Counted from the first letter of the stretch, positions 34,592-43,069 are shown. The stretch: DNA of 64,000 nucleotides from Komagataeibacter xylinus (GCF_031081985.1 NZ_JARWSK010000001.1:434001-498000), one strand, 5' to 3'. Numbers and translations: made by a program. Notes: generated by a model from the letters alone, not told the origin.

Positions 34592-35656
34592 ATGCCAACT
34601 CTGTTCACACCGCTTAAGGTCGGTGCCCTTACGCTGCCCAACCGCATTATCATGGCGCCGCTGACGCGCCTGCGCGCGGGGCCTGATCATATTCCCAACG
34701 ATCTGATGGCCGAGTATTATGCCCAGCGCGCGCTCGCGGGGCTGATCCTGTCGGAGGCAACCCCGGTTACGCCCCAGGGCATCGGCTATGAGGATGTGCC
34801 GGGCATCTGGTCGGAAGAGCAGGCGGAAGGGTGGAAAAAGGTGACTGCCGCCGTGCATGCGGTGGGTGGGCGCATCTTCATGCAGCTATGGCATGTTGGC
34901 CGCATTTCAGACCCGTATTTTCTCAATGGCGAGGCCCCGGTGGCCCCAAGCGCGATTGCCGCCAAGGGCCATGTCAGCCTGCTGCGCCCCAAGCGTGGTT
35001 ATGTTACGCCGCGCGCGCTGCGCACCGATGAAATACCGGGCATTGTCGCAGCTTTCCGCCGTGGGGCGGAACTGGCCAAAATTGCCGGTTTTGATGGCGT
35101 GGAAATTCATGGCGCCAATGGCTACCTGCTTGATCAGTTCCTGCAGGATTCCACCAACCACCGCACCGACCAGTACGGCGGCCCGATCGAGAACCGGGCG
35201 CGGCTCATGCTTGAAGTGACCGATGCGGCGATTGATGTATGGGGACCAGACCGGGTGGGCATGCATCTCTCGCCGCGCTGCGACCTGCACGACATGGGGG
35301 ATTCCGACCCCGCCGCCACTTTTGGCTATGTGGCGCGTGAACTCGGCCGGCGTGGCATTGCGTTCATCTGCGCGCGTGAGGCGGAAGGGCCGGACAGCCT
35401 TGGCCCGCAACTCAAAAAACAGTTCGGGGGCGTCTATATTGCCAACGAAAAATTCACGCCCGCCAGCGCGGAAAAAGCTGTTGAGGCAGGCTGGGCCGAT
35501 GCCATCGCCTTTGGCCAGGCCTTTATTGCCAACCCCGACCTGCCGGAGCGCCTGCGCACGGGCGCGGAACTGACGCCGCCAGACCCCAGCACTTTCTACA
35601 CTCATGGCCCGGAAGGCTATATCGACTACCCAACGCTTGGCGCGGCGGGCGACTGA
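34592..35656 (+). CDS. NADH:flavin oxidoreductase (Old Yellow Enzyme family)
   Basis: This 354-residue TIM-barrel FMN enzyme reduces electron-poor alkenes, N-ethylmaleimide or nitroaromatics. Seen are the N-terminal LFTPLKVGALTLPNRIIMAPLTR, FMN and substrate elements QLWHVGR and HGANGYLLDQFLQD, then NHRTDQYGGPIENRARL, and the phosphate region near AIAFGQAFIANPDLPERL. GGAG lies seven bases before the ATG at 34592. The NemA-type subgroup is the best fit. It stands alone, converging with a sulfotransferase gene. Confidence 0.93.
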   Translation: MPTLFTPLKVGALTLPNRIIMAPLTRLRAGPDHIPNDLMAEYYAQRALAGLILSEATPVTPQGIGYEDVPGIWSEEQAEGWKKVTAAVHAVGGRIFMQLWHVGRISDPYFLNGEAPVAPSAIAAKGHVSLLRPKRGYVTPRALRTDEIPGIVAAFRRGAELAKIAGFDGVEIHGANGYLLDQFLQDSTNHRTDQYGGPIENRARLMLEVTDAAIDVWGPDRVGMHLSPRCDLHDMGDSDPAATFGYVARELGRRGIAFICAREAEGPDSLGPQLKKQFGGVYIANEKFTPASAEKAVEAGWADAIAFGQAFIANPDLPERLRTGAELTPPDPSTFYTHGPEGYIDYPTLGAAGD

Positions 35657-35723
35657 ACCCGCTTCAACCGGCCTCCTCCCGTCATGGTGGGGGCCAATGC
35701 ATCAAGGCAGGATGAAATCTGCC

Positions 35724-36449
35724 TTAATGGCGCTGCCGGGCCCGGTCGATCAGGTCATAATCGGCGTGGTAAAGCTGCCTGATCCGCCGGATCTGCTCAG
35801 GGGTCGGCACTTCACTTTTGTCACTGGCTGCGGTGGCATTGACATGCGCAATCGGCCCGCTACCAAACGGTGCGATGAAGCGCTCGATGCGCGCCATTTC
35901 ATCAAGCATGAACAGATGGTTGACCGCAATGGTGCCATCGTGCCCGGTGAGGTACCATGTCTGTGCCCGGAAAATATGGTCGATATGGTAGGGATTGCGT
36001 GCCTGCGCCACCAGATCGAGCGCATCATCAAGGTCACGGAGCGCCATATATGATGCGCGGAACCCTTGCGCCACCTGCCGCGCCCCGCTACCGCCCGCGC
36101 GGGCATAGCGATACGCCGAAAGAAAACGCTGGACCGGATCACGCAGGATGGCAAATGACGGAAAACGCACCAGATCGGGCAGGCGGCGTTGGAAATAGCG
36201 TATGGTTTCATGCCCCACATCCATGCCGTACAGGGCGCGGGTTATGGATGTGCCGGCATTTTTGGGCACATGAATGAACAGAAGGCCGCGCGCGCGCACC
36301 ATTGCCGCGCGCCGTTGCCGTTTGGGGCCTGGCGGGTAGGCAATACGGAGTTCACTCAGGCGCTCATGCACATCGCTGGACATTTTGACACGAAGCACAG
36401 GCTGCAACAGCGTTTGCATGGGAAACGGATCCGATAATGATGCAGTCAT
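35724..36449 (-). CDS. Sulfotransferase family protein
   Basis: This 241-residue protein has the 5'-phosphosulfate loop of sulfotransferase family 2 (LLFIHVPKNAGTSI, 57-69) and the 3'-phosphate motif LRDPVQRFLSAYRYA (about 98-112). It would transfer sulfate from PAPS to a sugar or other alcohol. There is no signal or membrane segment. The first ATG overlaps a perfect palindrome, and later in-frame starts at 36419 or 36383 are possible. Confidence 0.85.
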   Translation of the reverse strand: MTASLSDPFPMQTLLQPVLRVKMSSDVHERLSELRIAYPPGPKRQRRAAMVRARGLLFIHVPKNAGTSITRALYGMDVGHETIRYFQRRLPDLVRFPSFAILRDPVQRFLSAYRYARAGGSGARQVAQGFRASYMALRDLDDALDLVAQARNPYHIDHIFRAQTWYLTGHDGTIAVNHLFMLDEMARIERFIAPFGSGPIAHVNATAASDKSEVPTPEQIRRIRQLYHADYDLIDRARQRH

Positions 36450-36466
36450 TATCCTGCAGGATAATG
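36447..36466. promoter_or_regulatory. 20-bp perfect palindrome at the sulfotransferase start
   Basis: CATTATCCTGCAGGATAATG is a perfect 20-bp palindrome, with the CAT being the start codon of the sulfotransferase gene on the minus strand. Binding of a regulator here would cover the ribosome-binding site and start. The extent argues for a homodimeric repressor. Confidence 0.65.
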
Positions 36467-36586
36467 TTACGGTGCGTTACCAAGGTGAACCGATTGCAAC
36501 AATGCCTGCGACACGGCTGCACGATTTTGCAAAACAACGGCCAGGGCCATCCATTTAGAAGTCGATGGCGATGCCCGATAATAACA

Positions 36587-36626
36587 TTCCTGATACCGCC
36601 TTTTACAAATAAGGCCGTATCAGGAA
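36587..36626. other. Long imperfect hairpin
   Basis: TTCCTGATAC (36587-36596) with GCCTT (36598-36602) pairs with AAGGC (36611-36615) and GTATCAGGAA (36617-36626), 15 of 16 pairs, with one C:C mismatch and an 8-base loop. It lies in the 344-base gap between the sulfotransferase and the DOPA dioxygenase-like genes. I see no gene in that gap. Confidence 0.6.
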
Positions 36627-36711
36627 AACTGTATCAATAGGTCGTTTCTCAGTTCCGGCTCTCAAGAAGCGCGTGAAAAGTCAGCTCTGAAAACATCCAG
36701 CCATCATAAGG

Positions 36712-36759
36712 AAGTTTTGGGTGAAGCTTTTTGAAAAAGGCGGCACCCAAAAACTTTTA
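36712..36759. repeat. Dispersed 3'-end palindromic repeat, copy D (short)
   Basis: AAGTTTTGGGTG (36712) and CACCCAAAAACTT (to 36759) are inverted arms around AAGCTTTTTGAAAAAGGCGG. It follows the end of the DOPA dioxygenase-like gene (minus strand) and probably ends it. It lacks one of the two inner hairpins seen in copy C. Confidence 0.7.
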
Positions 36760-36793
36760 TTATTTCCATCAATGACTTGTTCCAAACGATCTT

Positions 36794-37222
36794 TCAGATC
36801 GCCTTGCTGCCATCGGGCCGTGTATTGACCTCGCCCGCGCGATCGGGGGCATCGGTCAGTTCGGGCAGGCGGTCGGCAAGGAGGGCGCGGGGGCGACCGA
36901 TCCACATGCCGTCGCGCAGATGGTCGCGGCGGGGATTGGTTGTGTTCGGGTGCACAAGAAGGCTCAACCCGCCATGATTGAGCATGAGCCAGGGCACGAA
37001 GGTTGCGAATAATCCTGTCTCGAACGCGATCTGGTACATAGGCGCCACATGCGGGCCGACCGCCACATCATGCCAGCGCCCCAGCCTGACGGCAAAGCGC
37101 TCGGCAATACGGTCTCGCAACTGGCTTGCAGCCTGCCGTGTCGTGGCATCGTCAAAATAGACATGCACATGATAGCTTGCAATCTCGGCCAGGGTGCGGG
37201 GGGCGGTCGTCTCATCGGTCAT
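36794..37222 (-). CDS. DOPA 4,5-dioxygenase-like protein
   Basis: This 142-residue protein matches the DOPA dioxygenase family: ASYHVHVYFDD near the N-terminus, GPHVAPMYQIAF in the middle, and LMLNHGGLSLLVHPNTTNPRRDH. The histidines in HVHVYF, GPH and NHGGLSLLVHP fit metal binding. Fungal and plant members open catechol rings; bacterial ones are usually small and uncharacterised. It lies upstream of the repeat copy D. Confidence 0.85.
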   Translation of the reverse strand: MTDETTAPRTLAEIASYHVHVYFDDATTRQAASQLRDRIAERFAVRLGRWHDVAVGPHVAPMYQIAFETGLFATFVPWLMLNHGGLSLLVHPNTTNPRRDHLRDGMWIGRPRALLADRLPELTDAPDRAGEVNTRPDGSKAI

Positions 37223-37249
37223 GTGTCGTGCACTTTCTGCGCGGCGGGG

Positions 37250-37861
37250 TTAGTGGGGTGAATTGGGCAGGGTGATGCGCGTTTCGGTGCGCATGGGCTG
37301 CCTTACGGTATGCAGCATGGTGGACATGCCCCATTTGCGCCCATCGAACGTGCCGGTACTGTCAAGCACGCTGAGCGTGTTGCCGGTAAAGTCCATCCGG
37401 GTTTCAAATGTCATGGGGTGGGTCTGGCCGCGCAGGGTCAGTTGCCCCACCATGCGCGAGGCCACGCCGCCATTGACGATGTGCGGCCTGCAGTCACCAA
37501 CGTAACGCGCGGTGGGCCAGCGATCCGTGCCCAGCATGCCGCCTGATTTCGCGGCCTTGCGCTCCAGTATGGTGTCCATGTGCACGGTGGTGGCATCCAT
37601 GCTCAGATCCACATGGCAGGTCTGGCGCGACAGGTCATAGTCCAGCGTGCCGGAGACCTTGCCAAACTGCCCGTCCATCGCACCGATGACACTGCTCGCG
37701 TGCAGCAGCACGGCGGTATTGTCAGGCGTAAGCGTGAGATGCTGGGGCGTGGCATGGGCCTGGCGCGCAAGGGTGGGGAGCCCGAGGCAACCCAGCATTA
37801 CTGCAAGGAAGGCAAAGGGACGCGCCCGGCGCGGGGCAGGGCGTTGTGCATGTTCTGTCAT
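37250..37861 (-). CDS. YceI family periplasmic protein
   Basis: This protein of about 203 residues has a signal peptide (RPFAFLAVMLGCLGLPTLARQAHA) and a lipocalin-like YceI domain: NTAVLLHASSVIGAMDGQFGKVSGTLDYD, and the C-terminal GQLTLRGQTHPMTFE with FDGRKWGMSTML. YceI proteins bind isoprenoid-type lipids. The start at 37861 is preferred over 37903 because of the signal peptide layout. A start with a clear ribosome-binding site is not seen. Confidence 0.85.
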   Translation of the reverse strand: MTEHAQRPAPRRARPFAFLAVMLGCLGLPTLARQAHATPQHLTLTPDNTAVLLHASSVIGAMDGQFGKVSGTLDYDLSRQTCHVDLSMDATTVHMDTILERKAAKSGGMLGTDRWPTARYVGDCRPHIVNGGVASRMVGQLTLRGQTHPMTFETRMDFTGNTLSVLDSTGTFDGRKWGMSTMLHTVRQPMRTETRITLPNSPH

Positions 37862-38045
37862 GGCAGGCTTAACGCACGGTGCCGCGTGAGGTTGTGCGAA
37901 CATGGATCACCAGCCCCCGATGGGGCCGTGACCACGCGCGGGGCGAGGCGTGACAGGATGCATGAACGCCTGTCTACAACCCGAATGCGGCGCCAGTAGG
38001 GCAAGGGGGCGTAGGCAGGATTTATGTCAGGGCACGCGCCCGCTG

Positions 38046-38504
38046 TCAGGCCATGACATCGTGGCTGTATTTTACAATAAAATCAGCAAATGTGGGTGCG
38101 TACAGGGTGGATTCATCACCGACCGTGCGCAGAACCGGGTATTCACCCCGTGCATCGGCACGGGTTGTGTCAAACACGAATATTTCCGCGAAATCCGTCC
38201 GGCACAGAACGATTTCCGTAGGTTTTATGGCGTTCTGGCGGCGGTAGAGTACGGTGCGTTCGGCAATGTCACCGCTGGGCGTGTTGCGATCGAACCCAGG
38301 GTAGATGGAAAATATTTCATCGCCAAAAATAGATGCGTAGCCATAATGCTCGGCAAGGAACAGGTAGCTTGGCGGCAGTTTCTGGCCCAATATGCTTTCG
38401 ACCTCGGCAATATCTTCAGGGGTCGGGGCAAGGCTTTCATCACCAACCTCAAGAGAATTACACGAATTGTTTTTTATGCAGGCTACCAGATCATGAAAAG
38501 GCAT
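38046..38504 (-). CDS. SMI1/KNR4 (SUKH) family protein
   Basis: This 152-residue protein has the SMI1/KNR4 pattern: APTPEDIAEVESILGQKLPPSYLFLAEHYGYASIF at the N-terminal half, and later EIFVFDTTRAD and YAPTFADFIVKYSH. SUKH proteins act as immunity proteins to secreted nucleases and other toxins. GGAAG precedes the ATG at 38504. The gene lies four bases after the S24 repressor gene on the same strand, so both are probably on one transcript. No toxin is adjacent. Confidence 0.85.
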   Translation of the reverse strand: MPFHDLVACIKNNSCNSLEVGDESLAPTPEDIAEVESILGQKLPPSYLFLAEHYGYASIFGDEIFSIYPGFDRNTPSGDIAERTVLYRRQNAIKPTEIVLCRTDFAEIFVFDTTRADARGEYPVLRTVGDESTLYAPTFADFIVKYSHDVMA

Positions 38505-38508
38505 ATTT

Positions 38509-39480
38509 TTACTTCCAAACCCATTTACCAACCACGCGCCCATTGATCACGAGGTCAGAGGCATCAACCTCATCCACCGGATAGGTCGGGTTGACGCTGA
38601 TGATGCGGATGCGCGGCGGGCGGGAATTGGGCACCAGCATCAACTGCTTGATGACCACCCCCATGCCGTTCCACAGCACATACACGCCGTCGGGCGAGGG
38701 AATACGGTGGCCCGTATCGACCAGCACGCGATCACCTGCCACGAATTCCGGCTCCATGGAATTGCCCGCCACGCGGATGATGGCAAGCCCCCCGGTATCA
38801 GGCAGGTAGGTGCGAATGAAATCACGCGGGATGCGCCATGAATCCAGCGTGGGATGGCCTTCACCATCCCCACAGGCCGTGTGGTCAACGATTGCGCCAG
38901 CACCGGCCTGGGGCGAAATATCGTATTCGTGCACGGTTACCGCACCATCTTCGTTATGCACCGGCATGCTTGCGCGTTCGGCGCGGCTTATGCTCTCGTT
39001 CAGGTCCGTAGCGCCTGGCACGATGCCACACAGGGCCCAGACTTCGGATGCAGCAATGGGTGGGTCGCCACGATCAGTCAGCAGGGGCACCAGCTTGCGC
39101 ACCAGTTCAACGGGAATGAAGTCCTTTTTCAGCTTGTTCTCATAAAAAGCATAGCTGGAAAATTTCTCCCCCATGCCCAGGTCGCGCGCCAGCGCCCGCA
39201 CGGTGTAACCCGCCCGCTCCCGCAGGGCCTTGAGTCGCGAGGCTGCGGCACCTGCCCCCCCGCTACTGCCGCCACGCAGCAGATCGCTTGCGGTGCAGCC
39301 CAGAATGGCGGCTACTTTTTCCAGGCGGTCGCCTCCGGGATTGCGGGATTTGCCGCGCAGGATGTCATGCACGTAGGTTTCGTTCAGCCCAGCCAGATCG
39401 GCCAGACGTTTTTTATTGAGGTTAAGCCGCTCCATGCGGCGTTCAATCTCGACGGCGGCGGGGGAGCGTGTATCATCCAT
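38509..39480 (-). CDS. S24-type repressor with two helix-turn-helix segments
   Basis: This 323-residue protein has an N-terminal HTH at about residues 20-66 (RLADLAGLNETYVHDILRGKSRNP), a second HTH at about 82-120 (RLKALRERAGYTVRALARDLGMGEKFSSYAFYENK), a linker and a C-terminal peptidase S24 domain with the catalytic serine S241 in AGNSMEPEF and lysine K278 in VVIKQL. The LexA/CI family self-cleaves in response to RecA. A tandem HTH repressor is unusual. Three similar dyads lie just upstream. A TTG start at 39510 is unlikely because it would put an operator inside the gene. Confidence 0.85.
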   Translation of the reverse strand: MDDTRSPAAVEIERRMERLNLNKKRLADLAGLNETYVHDILRGKSRNPGGDRLEKVAAILGCTASDLLRGGSSGGAGAAASRLKALRERAGYTVRALARDLGMGEKFSSYAFYENKLKKDFIPVELVRKLVPLLTDRGDPPIAASEVWALCGIVPGATDLNESISRAERASMPVHNEDGAVTVHEYDISPQAGAGAIVDHTACGDGEGHPTLDSWRIPRDFIRTYLPDTGGLAIIRVAGNSMEPEFVAGDRVLVDTGHRIPSPDGVYVLWNGMGVVIKQLMLVPNSRPPRIRIISVNPTYPVDEVDASDLVINGRVVGKWVWK

Positions 39481-39483
39481 AAT

Positions 39484-39559
39484 GGGAAATATCCCACAAC
39501 ATTGGCACAAAAGGTAGGGGGGATATATCCCATTATGTTAAATTGATGGGAATTATCCC
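39484..39559. promoter_or_regulatory. Three operator dyads of the S24 repressor
   Basis: GGGAAATATCCC (39484-39495), GGGATATATCCC (39520-39531) and GGGAATTATCCC (39548-39559) share GGGA-4-TCCC, with start spacings of 36 and 28 bp. The first lies within 4 bp of the repressor start codon, so the sites probably mediate autorepression. No other gene starts between them and the secreted-protein gene at 39870. Confidence 0.85.
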
Positions 39560-39869
39560 GCTTTTTGGCTTTGTCCGCCCTTCCGTGGCATTGCGTGAGC
39601 CCGCATTTCTGGATGGCGACGCATCGGTGGGGCCAGCCACAAACCCCACAAGCGGTACATCCATCATATAAACGGACGCCCTACGGCAGGCTGAATAACA
39701 CCGTGTCACGATGTGTGCATCATCATGATGACAGCAGGAGGCATGGACGGCAAGCTGCCATGTGTGTGGCGCGATTTTTTCCATTACGGAAATTCCGCTT
39801 TCCGTCTCTAAAAAATCTTCACCAAATATGTTCTCATGGTTATACGCAATTTCCTGAAAGGACATCTGC

Positions 39870-40235
39870 ATGCGTAAGGGTCTGTTCATGGGGACCCTGC
39901 TGCTGGCCTGCCCCCTCTATGCCCATGCCGCGCAGCGGGAATGGAAAGGCACGACCGAGGGCACCACTTCCGCTACAATCAAGTATGATACGATCGCGGG
40001 CACCGGCTCGGTACAGGCCATGGGGCAGATGTGCTTCGCCAGCCTTGAGGGCAAGGCGGTACCCACGGCCAACGGCTTCGCAATAGTCGCACATGACGGG
40101 AATACAAACTGCAAGCTTGGTATTACGCTCAATGCCCAGGGCGATATCACGTCCAGCGATGAAGGGCCGGGCTGCATAACCTATCATGGGGCCTCGTGCT
40201 CGTTTGATGTCATGAGCGCCCACGCCACGCATTGA
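39870..40235 (+). CDS. Secreted protein of unknown function
   Basis: This 121-residue product has a Sec signal (MRKGLFMGTLLLACPLYAHA, cleavage after AHA) and a mature beta-type domain with four cysteines (QMCFASL, TNCKLGI, GCITYHGASC). AAAGGA lies upstream of the ATG. No family is recognised. It diverges from the S24 repressor, separated by 390 bases that include the three operators. Confidence 0.6.
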   Translation: MRKGLFMGTLLLACPLYAHAAQREWKGTTEGTTSATIKYDTIAGTGSVQAMGQMCFASLEGKAVPTANGFAIVAHDGNTNCKLGITLNAQGDITSSDEGPGCITYHGASCSFDVMSAHATH

Positions 40236-40355
40236 GGCATGGGGCGGGTAACCTGACGGGCTGGTGTTAAGCGGCGGAGCAGGCGGGTGAAACTGCCTGC
40301 CTGCATATTGTGGCGATAGTATGGCTTTGTTGCACAAAGTCGTACAGGAATTGCC

Positions 40356-40910
40356 ATGCCCACCCCACGCACTCCTTTTTCACCCGCGCCTGTCCATGCT
40401 GCCGCCGTGCTGCGGGCTGAACGCCGTGCCCGGTTGCGCATGCGTGATATTGCAGCAGGACTGCAACCGGACATGGGCACCGATGGCCCTGCGGCCCTGA
40501 TGCGCCCGGTGGAGCAGGTCCGCGTGCAACATGCACCCGGCGCGCGGCCGCATACCGTACGCCGCCTGACGGATACATGCGAACTCGACCGGCTGTTCTA
40601 TCGCGCCAACGCTGCCCTGAGCGCCGAGCAGCATGCGGTTGGGCTGCGCTTCAGGGCCTGCTGGCAGCGTTGCACACGCACGGGGCGGCTGGTGCAGCGT
40701 TACAGCCCGCAAACCGGGCAGGGTGGTGGCACGCTGGAAGAAACTGAAATCAGCGTAAACGCCCGGCACGCCATTGACCGTGCGCTGGCCCTGCTCACGC
40801 CTGCCCGGGCGCGCGTGGTCTGCGCCGTGTGCGGCCTGGATGAACACCCCGGCACCCGCATCCGCACCCTGCATAGGGCACTGGACCTGCTGCATGAAAA
40901 ATGGCGGTGA
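40356..40910 (+). CDS. Hypothetical protein, 184 residues
   Basis: This basic protein (starts MPTPRTPFSPAPVHAAAVLRA) has an arginine-rich N-terminus, a middle segment HTVRRLTDTCELDRLFYRANAAL, and a C-terminal part ALALLTPARARVVCAVCGLDEHPGTRIRTLHRALDLL that recalls regions of phage-type proteins (DUF6456-like), but I cannot assign it. There is no signal or membrane span. It may be a DNA-binding or antirepressor-type protein, which is a guess. Confidence 0.45.
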   Translation: MPTPRTPFSPAPVHAAAVLRAERRARLRMRDIAAGLQPDMGTDGPAALMRPVEQVRVQHAPGARPHTVRRLTDTCELDRLFYRANAALSAEQHAVGLRFRACWQRCTRTGRLVQRYSPQTGQGGGTLEETEISVNARHAIDRALALLTPARARVVCAVCGLDEHPGTRIRTLHRALDLLHEKWR

Positions 40911-40953
40911 CCTTTTATAATTCTTGCCGAACAGCCTGACCCGGAACTGTCTA

Positions 40954-41940
40954 TCAGGTGCCCGATACTGACCCGATCGGCTGCCGGTGCAGATCGAGCA
41001 GGTCAGGATCAAGACGGTCAAGTTCCTCCTCGAACCGGCGCCGGCCATGCGTCTTGATATAGGCTTTCTCGCATTCATAAACCGGGATCAGCCAGATCAT
41101 GATAATCGGCGCCCCGCCATCTGCCGGTTCAAGGCTGGCAAAGCCAGGGAGGCAAAAAACAGGCATCGTGCAATAAAGACCGGTCAACTGCGTGCCGGGC
41201 AGGATGGAGGCCGTGAATTTGATTACATCGCCCGCCAGCAGGGCGTCTTTTGATCGGCCAACAAGTTCGGACACACCCAGCATCATCCGCACGACATCAT
41301 CCATCGGGGCATCCTGATGGGTCGCGAAGATGAGTTCGCAGTGCAGGTTGCAGCCATCAGGCATCCGGGCGTCATGTTGCCCCAGCCCGCAGGTGGCAAA
41401 AAAGCGCTCATTGCGTGCAGGCGTTCCGTCAAATGCGACAAGCCGCATGGGCCAGCCGGGCGTGCGGTCGCGCCAGTCCTGCGCCACAGGGCCAAGGTAG
41501 CGGGTATAATGATCCAGCATGCGTGCCTCAAAGGCATCGGCATCACGGATCACCTCTGGCGTGGGCAGGGTGCTCGTGGCCGGCACGAAAATCAACGTGA
41601 CCATGCTGCCGTCATATTCAAAATAGAGGTCATAATTCCCCGGCGGGACGGGCAATGCAGGCGTGCTGCCATGACTGCCCAGCACCAGCGTCGCGCCCTC
41701 CTCAACCTTGAAAGGCACGGCAATGATGGTGCGGGCGGCCGGGTCGGGCCTGTAGCTTTTATCCACTTCCACCACGAAAGCCATCTCGGCATTCTCGGGC
41801 AGGTAGAACGAAACGCTGCCCGGTTGCCAGGCAAAGCCCTGTTTGCGTTGCGTGGCATTCCAATCCTGTGATGGCAGGCCGGAGCGACTGTCGAACAGGC
41901 TGATCTGGTGCCCCGCAATCCTGATACGCCCCTCGAACAT
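40954..41940 (-). CDS. ComJ-SUFU fusion protein
   Basis: This 328-residue protein has two immunity-type domains. The N-terminal part (1-130) matches ComJ/Nin, an inhibitor of the NucA nuclease: IAGHQISLFDSRSGLPSQDW, then KQGFAWQPGSVSFYLP. The C-terminal part (about 160-328) matches SUFU: LGPVAQDW, HCELIFATHQDAP, MLGVSELVG, and IIMIWLIPVYECEKAYIKTHG. The ATG at 41940 has GGGGGAAAG upstream and is a natural ComJ start. An earlier ATG (41997) would overlap the start codon of the divergent permease gene, so it is unlikely. Confidence 0.75.
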   Translation of the reverse strand: MFEGRIRIAGHQISLFDSRSGLPSQDWNATQRKQGFAWQPGSVSFYLPENAEMAFVVEVDKSYRPDPAARTIIAVPFKVEEGATLVLGSHGSTPALPVPPGNYDLYFEYDGSMVTLIFVPATSTLPTPEVIRDADAFEARMLDHYTRYLGPVAQDWRDRTPGWPMRLVAFDGTPARNERFFATCGLGQHDARMPDGCNLHCELIFATHQDAPMDDVVRMMLGVSELVGRSKDALLAGDVIKFTASILPGTQLTGLYCTMPVFCLPGFASLEPADGGAPIIMIWLIPVYECEKAYIKTHGRRRFEEELDRLDPDLLDLHRQPIGSVSGT

Positions 41941-41995
41941 CTGTTGTCTTTCCCCCGGCATGACAGGGGTGGTTATGACATGATATGTCTGGCGC

Positions 41996-43069
41996 ATGAA
42001 GACCACCGGCCTCTGCCTTGCCCTGCTTTCTGCCGTGCTGTTTGGCGCAAGCACGCCTTTTGCCAAGCTGCTGCTTGGCGACATGTCGGCCCAGATGGCG
42101 GCGGGCCTGCTCTATCTTGGCTCCGGCCTGGGGCTGGCACTGGTGCTGGCCGCGCGCGCTGGCCTGCGGCTACCCACGCATGATGAAGCCCCCCTTGCAC
42201 GCCGCGACCTGCCCTGGCTGCTGGGGGTGATCGCGACCGGGGGCGTGGCTGGCCCGCTGCTGCTCATGCTTGGCCTTGCCCGCACGGATGCGGCGAGCGC
42301 CTCGCTTCTGCTCAATGTCGAGAGCATTGCAACGCTGCTGATCGCATGGGTGGTATTTCGTGAAAATGTGGATCGCAGGTTACTGTTCGGTGCTGCGTGC
42401 ATCGTACTGGGGGCGGGCGTGCTGTCATGGCAGGGCCATGCGGTGCTGGCGCCGGGGGCGCTTTACATCGTTGCGGCATGCGTGTGCTGGGGCATTGATA
42501 ACAACCTGAGCAATCGCCTCTCGGCAGTTGATCCCGTGCGCATCGCCATGCTCAAGGGCATTGTGGCGGGTAGTGTCAACCTGCTCGCGGCCCTTGTGCT
42601 GCAACACGCGCATCTGCCGGGGCCAGCGCTGGTGGCAGGGGCGGCAGTCGTGGGGTTTCTTGGTTATGGGGTAAGCCTCGTGGCCTTCATGTTGGGGCTG
42701 CGCCATCTGGGGGCGGCGCGTACGGGGGCATATTTTGCGCTGGCGCCATTTGTGGGGGCAGTGGTGTCACTCGCGCTGTTCCCGGCGCAGGGCGTGGTGC
42801 GGCTGCTTGTGGCGGCAGTGCTCATGGGCATTGGTCTGTGGCTGCACCTGACCGAACGCCATGACCACCCGCATGTGCATGAGCAAATGGCCCATACCCA
42901 TCGCCACGTGCATGACGCGCACCACCAGCACGATCACGGCCCCGATGACCCGCCGGGCGAGCCGCACACCCATTACCACGTGCACACGCGGCTCGAGCAC
43001 AGTCACGCCCATTATCCCGACCTGCATCATCGCCACGACCATGAGGACGGGCACAGCCACGCCGCCTGA
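41996..43069 (+). CDS. EamA/DMT-family permease with histidine-rich tail
   Basis: This 357-residue protein has ten predicted spans of the drug/metabolite transporter family: FGASTPFAKLLLGDMSAQMA at the start, two EamA repeats (RTDAASASLLLNVESIATLLIAW and AARTGAYFALAPFVGAVVSL). The last 72 residues are hydrophilic and contain 25 histidines (ERHDHPHVHEQMAHTHRHVH onward), likely in the cytoplasm and able to bind metal ions such as Ni, Co or Zn. The permease may therefore move a metal or a metal-linked metabolite. It diverges from the ComJ-SUFU gene with 55 bases between the starts. Confidence 0.85.
   Translation: MKTTGLCLALLSAVLFGASTPFAKLLLGDMSAQMAAGLLYLGSGLGLALVLAARAGLRLPTHDEAPLARRDLPWLLGVIATGGVAGPLLLMLGLARTDAASASLLLNVESIATLLIAWVVFRENVDRRLLFGAACIVLGAGVLSWQGHAVLAPGALYIVAACVCWGIDNNLSNRLSAVDPVRIAMLKGIVAGSVNLLAALVLQHAHLPGPALVAGAAVVGFLGYGVSLVAFMLGLRHLGAARTGAYFALAPFVGAVVSLALFPAQGVVRLLVAAVLMGIGLWLHLTERHDHPHVHEQMAHTHRHVHDAHHQHDHGPDDPPGEPHTHYHVHTRLEHSHAHYPDLHHRHDHEDGHSHAA

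Noticed and set aside
39533-39889. A 118-codon minus-strand frame over the three operators
   Set aside because: It covers the operator region and the start of the secreted-protein gene, has no ribosome-binding site or domain; most likely not a gene.
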